Shown: in pieces, positions 51,730-59,755 of the stretch | Position numbering within the stretch: the first letter of the stretch is position 1 | Layout of the letters: every line of letters starts with the position of its first letter | Assembly (NCBI RefSeq): GCF_042434395.1 | Contig: NZ_JBHLTP010000002.1 | Coordinates: forward strand, 62,001 to 126,000 | DNA length: 64,000 bases | Reading direction: 5' to 3' | DNA from: Pontibacillus salicampi | Lineage (GTDB): Bacteria; Bacillota; Bacilli; Bacillales; BH030062 | Position numbers and translations under genes: made by a program | Notes under the pieces: generated by a model | Told to the model about the DNA's origin: nothing | The model's database searches: none | Seen by the model: only the letters and a program-made list of their open reading frames with translations

Positions 51730-52614
51730 ATGAAGTTGTTAAAGCACTCTTTTTTGCTTAGCTCACTGGTACTGTTTCTAAGTGGATGTAGCTCACTGCC
51801 CGTACTAGATCCAAAAGGGCCAGTAGGGGAAGCGCAAAAAGATCTTATCTTTTGGTCTATCTTCTTGATGCTTGTCATCGTAGCAGTTGTATTTGCATTG
51901 TTTGCATTTATGATTGTGCGATACAGGGAGCGTCCTGGGTATGAGGATCACGAGCCTGAAGAGATAGAGGGGAACACATGGCTTGAGATTTTTTGGACTG
52001 GCATTCCGGTCATTATTGTAATTCTTTTAGCAGTGCCAACTGTTAGGACGATATATCAATTGGAGGAACCTCCAGAAAGCTCCAAAGACAAGGAACCGCT
52101 CGTTATCCATGCTACTTCTGCAGATTGGAAATGGTTCTTTACTTATCCGGAGCAAGGGATTGAAACGGTAAATTACCTTCATATACCAGAGGATCGCCCT
52201 ATTTTATTTAAATTAACCTCTGCAGACTCTATGGCTGCACTATGGATTCCGCGTCTTGGAGGACAGGAATATAATATGGCTGGTATGATGAATGAATTGT
52301 ACCTACAAGCTGATGAGCCAGGAGTTTATAAAGGAAGAAATGCGAACTTCACAGGTAGAGGGTTCACAGAACAACGCTTCGAAGTATTTGCTCAAACTCC
52401 AGAGGAATTCTCTGCATGGGTAGAGCAGACGCAAGAAGAAGCACCAAAGCTAACACAATCACAGTATGATGAATTGCTTATTCCAGGACACGTAGATCCA
52501 CAGGCATACTCGTCTACACACCTTGAATACGTAAACCATGCTAAAAATGCAGAATACGTATTTGAAGCATATGAACGACAAGGCTACGATCCAGAAGAAG
52601 CATTATCACACTGA
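51730..52614 (+). CDS. qoxA: Quinol oxidase aa3 subunit II
   Basis: 294 residues. A lipoprotein signal (VLFLSGC, Cys20) and two membrane helices (about 37-61 and 85-105) precede an extracellular cupredoxin domain. The CuA ligands (CxxxC, His, Met) of cytochrome c oxidases are missing, which marks this as a menaquinol oxidase. It carries the QoxA features WFWTGIPVIIV-like EIFWTGIP and SADWKWFFTYPEQGIETVNYLHIP. ATG follows AAGGTAGGTGACAATAC. First of four genes. Confidence 0.93.
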   Translation: MKLLKHSFLLSSLVLFLSGCSSLPVLDPKGPVGEAQKDLIFWSIFLMLVIVAVVFALFAFMIVRYRERPGYEDHEPEEIEGNTWLEIFWTGIPVIIVILLAVPTVRTIYQLEEPPESSKDKEPLVIHATSADWKWFFTYPEQGIETVNYLHIPEDRPILFKLTSADSMAALWIPRLGGQEYNMAGMMNELYLQADEPGVYKGRNANFTGRGFTEQRFEVFAQTPEEFSAWVEQTQEEAPKLTQSQYDELLIPGHVDPQAYSSTHLEYVNHAKNAEYVFEAYERQGYDPEEALSH

Positions 52615-52632
52615 TGAAGGAGGCGATAACAG

Positions 52633-54585
52633 ATGAAATTAGATGAATTTTTCGTCACAGGTGAGCCGTTGATTTACGGAGCTCAAGTTTCTATCGTCCT
52701 GACCATGATCGGTGTTGTTTTTGTATTAACAAAATATCACAAATGGACGTGGCTTTGGAAAGAATGGCTTACCACCGTTGACCATAAAAAACTAGGTGTC
52801 ATGTACATTTTATCGGCTGTATTGATGCTATTCCGTGCAGGCGTAGATGCTATGCTGATGAGGGCACAATTAACATTTCCGGAATCTGGGTTTCTAGATT
52901 CTCAGCACTATAACGAGATTTTCACCACGCACGGTACCATTATGATTATCTTTATGGCTATGCCGTTTTTAATTGGACTTATGAATATCGTTGTTCCTTT
53001 GCAAATTGGAGCTAGAGATATGGCATTCCCTTTCTTGAACTCGGTAAGTTTCTGGACATTCTTCATGGGGGCTATGCTGTTTAACGTGTCATTCGTTATT
53101 GGGGGCTCCCCATCTGCGGGTTGGACGTCTTACGTACCACTGGCTAATAATGATTTCAGTCCAGGGCCTGGGCAGAATTTTTATCTGCTTGGAATACAGG
53201 TAGCTGGTATTGGAACATTATTGACGGGAATTAACTTCCTTGTCACGATTCTTAGAATGCGTGCCCCTGGCATGACCTTAATGCGCATGCCAATGTTTAC
53301 ATGGTCTACTGCCATTACATGTATTCTAATAATCTTTGCCTTCCCAGTCCTAACGGTAGCACTTGCTATGATGACGATGGACAGAATATTCGGCTCCCAC
53401 TTCTTTACATTAATGAATGACGGGATGCCGATGTTATGGGCCAACCTATTCTGGATTTGGGGACATCCTGAAGTGTATATCGTTATATTGCCTGCTTTCG
53501 GGATATTCTCTGAAATAATCAGTACGTTTTCCCGAAAAAATCTATTCGGTTACAAGGCTATGGTGTATTCTATGGTAGTTATTGCACTGTTAAGCTTTAT
53601 CGTATGGGTGCACCACTTCTTCACTATGGGTGCTGATGCATCTGTTAACTCGTTCTTCTCCGTTACGACAATGGCGATTTCGATTCCAACGGGTGTGAAA
53701 ATTTTCAATTGGCTATTTACTATGTATAAAGGCCGAATTAAGATTAATACAGCTATGCTATGGGCACTTGCCTTCATCCCGAACTTTGTCATTGGCGGGG
53801 TAACAGGTGTTATGCTTTCTATGGCAGCAGCTGACTATCAATATCACAACACATATTTCCTAGTATCTCACTTCCACTATGTGTTGATATCCGGTACTGT
53901 ATTTTCATGTTTCGCAGGACTGTATTACTGGTATCCGAAAATGTTCGGACATAAGCTTAATGAGAAAATAGGGAAAGTAAGTTTCTGGTTATTTGTCATT
54001 GGATTTAACGTTTGCTTCTTCCCGATGTATTTCTTAGGGTTTGCCGGGATGCCAAGGCGTGTGCATACGTACACAGAAGAATCAGGCTTCTTCGAGTTAA
54101 ACTTTGTGGCTTCCATCGGTGGGGCTTTAATGGCACTAGGATTTATTGTGCTAGTGTACAATATTTATTATAGTGTTCGTTACTCAGAAAGAATTACAAC
54201 AGGCGATCCATGGGATGGTAGAACGCTAGAATGGGCTACTCCGGCTCCTGTACCTTTCTATAACTTTGCTAAGACTCCTGAAGTACAAGGACTTGATCCG
54301 TATTGGGATATGAAGAAACAAGGAAAAGCAGAATTGGACTTAGATAAAGAAGAGTTAGAGCCGATTCACATGCCGGATTACTCTAGTGTGCCAATTATCA
54401 TGTCCACCTTCTTATTCATTTCCGGTTTTGGACTTGTATTTGAATGGATGTGGATGGCCATTCTCGGAGCAGTGGGTACGATTATTACAATGATAATCCG
54501 TTCCTTTGATCCTGATGAAGGCTACCATGTCGAGGTGGAAGAAATTAAAGAAACAGAGCGCAAGGTGCGCGGAGAGGAGGCGTAA
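52633..54585 (+). CDS. qoxB: Quinol oxidase aa3 subunit I
   Basis: 650 residues with about 14 membrane helices. The heme and CuB ligands are visible: FTTHGTIMIIFMAMPF, WGHPEVYIVILPAFGI with the cross-linked His-Tyr motif, WVHHFFTMG, and the two heme-ligand His residues of LVSHFHYVL. It reduces O2 to water while pumping protons. It starts 18 bases after qoxA with GAAGGAGGCGATAACAG. Confidence 0.96.
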   Translation: MKLDEFFVTGEPLIYGAQVSIVLTMIGVVFVLTKYHKWTWLWKEWLTTVDHKKLGVMYILSAVLMLFRAGVDAMLMRAQLTFPESGFLDSQHYNEIFTTHGTIMIIFMAMPFLIGLMNIVVPLQIGARDMAFPFLNSVSFWTFFMGAMLFNVSFVIGGSPSAGWTSYVPLANNDFSPGPGQNFYLLGIQVAGIGTLLTGINFLVTILRMRAPGMTLMRMPMFTWSTAITCILIIFAFPVLTVALAMMTMDRIFGSHFFTLMNDGMPMLWANLFWIWGHPEVYIVILPAFGIFSEIISTFSRKNLFGYKAMVYSMVVIALLSFIVWVHHFFTMGADASVNSFFSVTTMAISIPTGVKIFNWLFTMYKGRIKINTAMLWALAFIPNFVIGGVTGVMLSMAAADYQYHNTYFLVSHFHYVLISGTVFSCFAGLYYWYPKMFGHKLNEKIGKVSFWLFVIGFNVCFFPMYFLGFAGMPRRVHTYTEESGFFELNFVASIGGALMALGFIVLVYNIYYSVRYSERITTGDPWDGRTLEWATPAPVPFYNFAKTPEVQGLDPYWDMKKQGKAELDLDKEELEPIHMPDYSSVPIIMSTFLFISGFGLVFEWMWMAILGAVGTIITMIIRSFDPDEGYHVEVEEIKETERKVRGEEA

Positions 54586-54588
54586 TCA

Positions 54589-55200
54589 ATGGGACATGCA
54601 GAAGCAATAGATCCAAATAAGCCGCTTGAATTACAAACGGAAAAGAACCGTTTAAATATCCTCGGATTTTGGATATTCCTAGGAGCAGAAGTTGCTCTTT
54701 TTGGAACATTATTTGCTGCCTATTTCGTCTTAACCGGACGCTTGGCAGATGGCCCAGGTCCAGCAGAATTATTTGAAATAAAGGGTGTCCTTATTGAAAC
54801 GTTCATCCTTCTTACAAGTAGTTTTACATGTGGTTTAGCTATCCATGAGATGCGGCGGGGCAATAAGAAGGGCCTCATGATTTGGTTTATCTTGACGCTG
54901 TTACTAGGGTTAGGGTTCTTATACTTTGAAATTGAAGAATTTATCCACTATGTCCACGAGGGTGCCACCATGCAAACGAGTGCCTATTGGACTAGCTTCT
55001 TCACACTGCTTGGCACCCACGGGGCTCACGTGAGTTTAGGTATTGGCTGGATGATAATGATTTTAATCCAATTAGCACGTCATGGTCTTAACACCACTAC
55101 TGCTAGGAAAGCGTTCATTATTTCCTTATACTGGCACTTCTTGGATGTCGTGTGGATCTTCATCTTCACAGGTGTGTATTTAACAGGGATGGTGATGTAA
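54589..55200 (+). CDS. qoxC: Quinol oxidase aa3 subunit III
   Basis: 203 residues with five membrane helices: GFWIFLGAEVALFGTLFAAYFVL, FTCGLAIHEM, a conserved central FYFEIEEF region, LLGTHGAHVSLGIGWMIMI and WHFLDVVWIFIFTGVYL. A standard heme-copper oxidase subunit III, three bases downstream of qoxB. Confidence 0.95.
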   Translation: MGHAEAIDPNKPLELQTEKNRLNILGFWIFLGAEVALFGTLFAAYFVLTGRLADGPGPAELFEIKGVLIETFILLTSSFTCGLAIHEMRRGNKKGLMIWFILTLLLGLGFLYFEIEEFIHYVHEGATMQTSAYWTSFFTLLGTHGAHVSLGIGWMIMILIQLARHGLNTTTARKAFIISLYWHFLDVVWIFIFTGVYLTGMVM

Positions 55201-55512
55201 ATGAGTAATCAGCAAAATCATGATCATTTCCCATGGAGTCACGTAATCGGCTTCGCATCTTCAATTGTATTAACGCTTATTGCCGTTTGGGTTGCTTTAT
55301 ACTCAAGCTTCACCACAACAATGATTCTTTGGACGATATTAATCCTTGCTCTTGTTCAAGCTGGAATCCAGCTATTCATGTTCATGCACATTAGAGAAGG
55401 AGATAGCAATACGCAAATAGGTACTATGGTGTATAGTGCGATTATAGGCGTTATCATTGTAGGTGGCTCTGTATGGGTTATGAATGCAATGATGAGCGGA
55501 ATGAATATGTAG
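55201..55512 (+). CDS. qoxD: Quinol oxidase aa3 subunit IV
   Basis: 103 residues with three membrane helices: HVIGFASSIVLTLIAVWVALY, ILWTILILALVQAGIQLFMFMHI and VYSAIIGVIIVGGSVWVM. It begins directly after the qoxC stop. It helps assemble the CuB-heme site in subunit I. The operon ends at the terminator at 55521. Confidence 0.93.
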   Translation: MSNQQNHDHFPWSHVIGFASSIVLTLIAVWVALYSSFTTTMILWTILILALVQAGIQLFMFMHIREGDSNTQIGTMVYSAIIGVIIVGGSVWVMNAMMSGMNM

Positions 55513-55520
55513 CAGACGAA

Positions 55521-55550
55521 ACAGCCCATCCTTACAGAGGATGGGCTGTA
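55521..55550. terminator. Terminator after qoxD
   Basis: ACAGCCCATCC and GGATGGGCTGT form an 11-bp stem with a 7-nt loop. It lies between convergent genes and may serve both. Confidence 0.85.
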
Positions 55551-55564
55551 TTATTGATGTGAAG

Positions 55565-55861
55565 TTACGAAATTCGTTTTGTGATGAAAGGCATCTTATC
55601 GAAAATTCTGTTGCGTGTCTGCTCTTGCTGGAAGAAAACGATATAGAAGGCATAGTGCGCATATACGATATTTAACATAAATAGAATGAGCAGAGACGTA
55701 TAGGCAAGCCCTGTAACAGATAGAGAGGCAAACTCAACAATAAAGTATGCCCACATTCCAACGATAAGAGGAAGCTGAATTAGAGCTGTTGTACGATGCT
55801 CCAGCCATAAGAATAGGGGGGTGATGGTTGCGAATATAACATAAACTAGTAAGACATCCAT
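55565..55861 (-). CDS. Small membrane protein, unrecognised (98 aa)
   Basis: 98 residues with three membrane helices (MDVLLVYVIFATITPLFLWL, LPLIVGMWAYFIVEF and LLILFMLNIVYAHYAFYIVF) and a basic tail. ATG follows GAAGGAGTGGATTATAA. It lies between the two quinol oxidase operons on the opposite strand, so a respiration-related role is possible but not shown. Confidence 0.7.
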   Translation of the reverse strand: MDVLLVYVIFATITPLFLWLEHRTTALIQLPLIVGMWAYFIVEFASLSVTGLAYTSLLILFMLNIVYAHYAFYIVFFQQEQTRNRIFDKMPFITKRIS

Positions 55862-56207
55862 TTATAATCCACTCCTTCGTGGCAATTGTGTCTATTTTGT
55901 GAACTTTATCTTATCAACACTATACCAATATTTTCATTGATTGAAAACCCTTTCATTCAATATTCTTCACTATATTGTCACATATATATCTATGCATATC
56001 TCTTGTATCCTATAAGACTATTCTTTAGACTGGAGATACGAGAAATAATGTGAAGTTAATCACATATAATGTGAAATGAGTCACAAAATTGTCATCAGTT
56101 ATTCACCATTATTTCGTTTGCATCCTTTATCCTTAAGGGTATTAGATAATAGAATTCACTTTAATAAGTACTTTAACAATGATTAGGTAACAAGGGGAGG
56201 CAGCTAG
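55862..56207 (+). promoter_or_regulatory. cydAB upstream region with two TGTGA-N6-TCACA operators
   Basis: Site 1 (56049-56064, TGTGA-AGTTAA-TCACA) and site 2 (56070-56085, TGTGA-AATGAG-TCACA) are 21 bp apart centre to centre, two helical turns. They fit both the Bacillus Fnr box and the Rex operator. A -10-like CATTAT (56107-56112) places site 2 near -41.5. TATAAT (56065-56070) lies between the sites and could be an overlapping promoter that a repressor would block. A looser TTGTGAAC copy lies near 55897, and an inverted repeat (TTGATTGAAA / TTTCATTCAA) at 55937-55960. Confidence 0.75.
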
Positions 56208-57563
56208 ATGATGGAACTAGATAGTGCAATGTTAAGCAGAATGTTAACGTCTATGACATTAGGCTTTCATATTATATTTGCAACCATCGGAGTTGGAGTT
56301 CCGCTTATGATCTCCATCGCTGAGTTTATCGGTATAAAGAAAAACGATGCACACTACACGCTTTTAGCTAGAAGATGGACAAGAGGCTTTATTATTACGG
56401 TAGCAGTGGGGGTTGTGACAGGCACAGCCATTGGACTACAACTGTCTTTATTATGGCCAAGCTTTATGCAAATAGCAGGGAAAGTGATAAGCTTACCATT
56501 ATTCCTTGAAACATTTGCTTTTTTCTTTGAGGCTATTTTCCTCGGAGCTTATTTGTACACATGGGACCGGTTTAAGAAGCCCATTTATCATTGGCTATTA
56601 TCCATCCCTGTATTTGTAGGTGGAGCACTTTCTGCATTCTTCATTACAACGGTCAATGCGTTTATGAATACACCGCAAGGATTTGACCTGGAAGGAAAAA
56701 CGCTTGTAAATCTGCAGCCGCTGGAGGCTATGTTTAATCCTGCAACGCCGACAAAGGTGTTTCATGTCTTAGCTTCGAGCTATTTAACATCTGCAGCTAT
56801 TCTTGCAGCTATTACAGCGTTTATTATTTTGAAGAATAAGTCTACTGATTATCATAAAAAGGCTTTAAAGCTTACTATGACAGCCACGTTTTTGTTTGCT
56901 ATCTTAACGGCTGTAGCAGGGGATTTGTCTGCGAAATTCTTAGCTGAGGAACAGCCTGAAAAACTGGCTGCCGGAGAATGGCACTTTGATACTGAGGAAG
57001 GAGCTGACTTAGTTTTATTCGGTACACTCTCAGAGGACAACGAAATAAAAAATGAGATACGAATACCTAATGCACTCAGCTTTTTAGCTCACGGAGATTT
57101 TAACAGCGAAGTAACAGGATTAGATCAAATACCTGAAGATGAACAGCCGCCCCTATGGATTCATTACATGTTCGATTTGATGGTCTCGTTAGGCATGTAT
57201 GCACTTGGTGTTTCTTTCTTATATTTAGTACTGTCTAGATTTAAGCGCTGGAGTGAGCATAATAAATGGCTATTGTGGTTGATTGTGTTAAATGGTCCAC
57301 TGGCTATGCTTGCAATTGAATTTGGCTGGATATATGCAGAAGTAGGTCGCCAGCCTTGGATTCTAAGAGGTTATATGAAGGTAGTGGAAGGAGCGACAAC
57401 TTCCCCGCATGTCGGATGGATGTTCCTGCTATTCTTATTGCTCTACATTTTGCTTGGAACCATTTGCACACTAGTGCTCCGTAAATTGTTCAAGGATAAT
57501 CCGGCTGAAGCTGAATTAGAGCACCGCTATCCTGAAATTGCGGATGGAGGTGGTAAAGAATGA
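56208..57563 (+). CDS. cydA: Cytochrome bd quinol oxidase subunit I
   Basis: 451 residues with nine membrane helices. Heme ligands are in the N-terminal LGFHIIFATIGVGVPLM, the ETFAFFFEAIFLG block and near the GRQPW signature (VGRQPWILRGYMK). The Q-loop is of the short type. It carries out high-affinity oxygen reduction without proton pumping. ATG ATG follows AAGGGGAGGCAGCTAG. It overlaps cydB as ATGA and is under the tandem TGTGA-N6-TCACA sites. Confidence 0.95.
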   Translation: MMELDSAMLSRMLTSMTLGFHIIFATIGVGVPLMISIAEFIGIKKNDAHYTLLARRWTRGFIITVAVGVVTGTAIGLQLSLLWPSFMQIAGKVISLPLFLETFAFFFEAIFLGAYLYTWDRFKKPIYHWLLSIPVFVGGALSAFFITTVNAFMNTPQGFDLEGKTLVNLQPLEAMFNPATPTKVFHVLASSYLTSAAILAAITAFIILKNKSTDYHKKALKLTMTATFLFAILTAVAGDLSAKFLAEEQPEKLAAGEWHFDTEEGADLVLFGTLSEDNEIKNEIRIPNALSFLAHGDFNSEVTGLDQIPEDEQPPLWIHYMFDLMVSLGMYALGVSFLYLVLSRFKRWSEHNKWLLWLIVLNGPLAMLAIEFGWIYAEVGRQPWILRGYMKVVEGATTSPHVGWMFLLFLLLYILLGTICTLVLRKLFKDNPAEAELEHRYPEIADGGGKE

Positions 57564-58573
57564 GTTATGAATTAATCGGAATTACAGTCCTTTGGATATT
57601 TTTGTATGGGTATTTAATTGTTGCATCTATTGATTTCGGTGCCGGATTTTTTGCCTATTATGCAAAGCAGACAAAGCAAGATCACATTATAAATAAATTA
57701 ATATCTCGTTATTTGTCACCGGTATGGGAAGTTACGAACGTGTTCTTTGTATTCTTTTTCGTTGGACTAGTCGGCTTCTTTCCCGACACCGCTTATTACT
57801 ACGGTCAGACGCTGTTAGTACCGGGGAGTATTGCCATTATCCTATTAGCAATTCGCGGCTCCTTTTATGCCTTTGAGAATTATGGATCGAAGCAAAGTAA
57901 TGTGTATATGTTCTTATATGGAGCTACTGGGCTGTTTATCCCAGCAGCTCTATCAACAGCGTTAACCATCTCAGAAGGAGGTTTTATTGAGGAAACGGCA
58001 GACGGCGTACGGTTATTAACAGGTGAGCTCTTAACAAGCCCTTATTCCTGGAGTGTAGTATTTCTAGCAATTGTGTCCGTACTGTACATTAGTTCTGCAT
58101 TTCTAACCTTTTATGCGAATCGAGCAAACGATATGGATGCTCGGGAATTAATGCGAAAGTATGTGCTCTTTTGGAGTTCTCCGACTATCATTGCCAGTCT
58201 TACTACGTTCATTGCAATGAGTCAGCATAATAATGAGCATTTCGAAAAGATGCTCGACCTCTGGTGGATGTTTGGAATATCGGTAGCCTTTTTCCTTGGT
58301 GCTGTTTTCCTTATCTATCAGAAGAAAAACTTCGGACTCGCCTTTATCTTCGTAATGATGCAATTCTTTTTCGCATTCTTTGGATATGGCGCTGCTCATT
58401 TACCGTACCTGTTAACCCCTTATATTACGTTAGAAAGCGGGGTAACAAATGATGCGATGGGCCTTGCCCTTGTTATCGCATTTATAGCAGGACTGCTGCT
58501 TTTAATACCATCGTTAATCCTTTTGTTACGTATGTTCCTATTCGATGCAGACTATGTAAAAGGAAAAAAATAA
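57560..58573 (+). CDS. cydB: Cytochrome bd quinol oxidase subunit II
   Basis: 337 residues with eight to nine helices: VASIDFGAGFFAYYAKQTKQ near the start and VWEVTNVFFVFFFVGLVGFFPDTAYYYG are the CydB family marks. It stabilises the heme-bearing subunit I. It is the last gene of the operon. The cydCD assembly transporter that follows cydAB in B. subtilis is missing here. Terminator at 58579. Confidence 0.93.
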   Translation: MSYELIGITVLWIFLYGYLIVASIDFGAGFFAYYAKQTKQDHIINKLISRYLSPVWEVTNVFFVFFFVGLVGFFPDTAYYYGQTLLVPGSIAIILLAIRGSFYAFENYGSKQSNVYMFLYGATGLFIPAALSTALTISEGGFIEETADGVRLLTGELLTSPYSWSVVFLAIVSVLYISSAFLTFYANRANDMDARELMRKYVLFWSSPTIIASLTTFIAMSQHNNEHFEKMLDLWWMFGISVAFFLGAVFLIYQKKNFGLAFIFVMMQFFFAFFGYGAAHLPYLLTPYITLESGVTNDAMGLALVIAFIAGLLLLIPSLILLLRMFLFDADYVKGKK

Positions 58574-58578
58574 CTAAC

Positions 58579-58616
58579 AACACATCTCTTGCTAATGTAG
58601 CAGGGATGTGTTTTTG
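58579..58616 (+). terminator. Terminator after cydB
   Basis: ACACATC and GATGTGT arms enclose an inner GCT/AGC stem, followed by TTTTT. Confidence 0.75.
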
Positions 58617-58760
58617 GTTTCTTTAGAAATGTATAAGTGGGAAGCAGGTGTACCTTCTTTTCTCTTGCCTTTTGTGATAGACTTGTATCGGTATGATTAC
58701 CTACAACATATTTAACGTATAATGATAATAGATAGGGATAGAAGATGGGGGTTAAGGGTT

Positions 58761-59429
58761 ATGAAGAAAGAATATGCCGTAATTGGCCTTGGTCGCTTTG
58801 GGGGAAGTATTTGTAAGGAGCTTAGTCGTGAAGGAATGGAAGTACTGGCCATTGATGTTGATGAAGACAAAGTGAATGAATATAAAGACATTGCTTCCCA
58901 TGCTGTTATCGCTGACTCTACCGATGAGAATGTGTTAAAGGAGCTCGGAATTAGAAATATTGACCATGTAATCGTTGCGATTGGTGATAATATCCAGGCC
59001 AGTATTCTCAGTACATTAATGTTAAAGGAGTTAGGAATAAAGAAAATTACAGTAAAGGCTCAGAACGACTACCACGAAAAGGTATTGAATAAAATTGGGG
59101 CAGACCAGGTTGTTCATCCAGAAAGAGATATGGGGAAGCGTATAGCTCATAACATTATCTCTAATAACGTATTGGACTATTTGGAATTGTCCGACGATCA
59201 CTCTGTAGTAGAGGTGAAGGCCGGGCATAAGATGATAGGTAAGACATTAGTTGATTTAGATATCCGCGCTCGTTATGGTTGTAACGTTGTCGGTATTAAA
59301 CGAGATAGAGAAATTAATGTTTCTCCGATGGCAACAGAAACTATCCTAGACGGAGATATCCTTATCATTATCGGAGAAGACAGGGACATCTCCAGATTTG
59401 AGAAAAACCTTGTTGCTGATGATGACTAA
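58761..59429 (+). CDS. ktrC: KtrC/KtrA-type potassium channel regulatory subunit (RCK)
   Basis: 222 residues. N-terminal RCK domain with Rossmann motif VIGLGRFGGSIC and acidic AIDVDEDKV; C-terminal RCK_C domain from about 135. It binds nucleotides and controls opening of the KtrB/D channel. The ATG at 58761 agrees with B. subtilis KtrC (221 residues), and GGGG-GTTAAGGGTT precedes it; the earlier ATG-like frame from 58722 lacks support. No channel gene is adjacent; ktrB is at 4731. The distant terminator at 59576 may end its transcript. Confidence 0.9.
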   Translation: MKKEYAVIGLGRFGGSICKELSREGMEVLAIDVDEDKVNEYKDIASHAVIADSTDENVLKELGIRNIDHVIVAIGDNIQASILSTLMLKELGIKKITVKAQNDYHEKVLNKIGADQVVHPERDMGKRIAHNIISNNVLDYLELSDDHSVVEVKAGHKMIGKTLVDLDIRARYGCNVVGIKRDREINVSPMATETILDGDILIIIGEDRDISRFEKNLVADDD

Positions 59430-59755
59430 GTAAAGACGTGTCTGGATGGTTGGTGTACCGAATTATACATTGATAGTACCAGGCTCCATTATGTCAATAT
59501 GAGGTCAACAACTTCCAATCAACCCATTTACAAACGAGTTGAACGAGGCGAATACAATATATAATACTTAATATGCCCATAGGAAAGCCAGTTGATGGTT
59601 TTTCTATGGGTTTTTTTGTTACATTACTTAGTATAAGTAAGGCTTTGGCTACAAAATTGTACATAAATGAAGGCAAGTGGTTTCCTTTTCCAACATTAAG
59701 GTAATACGTAATAAAGACAGCTTATTACCGTAATTTGGAGAAAGGATGACGAGCC
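59430..59755 (+). promoter_or_regulatory. Intergenic region with terminator, dyad and possible SigB promoter of the pyruvate oxidase gene
   Basis: A terminator (CCCATAG / CTATGGG, then seven Ts) lies at 59576-59617. GTTTCC (59680), 13 bp and AGGTAA (59699) loosely fit the general-stress SigB promoter; the B. subtilis homologue ydaP is SigB-dependent. GTAATAA (59708-59714) and TTATTAC (59722-59728) form a dyad just downstream, a possible operator. The SigB match is only four of six bases in each box. Confidence 0.45.
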
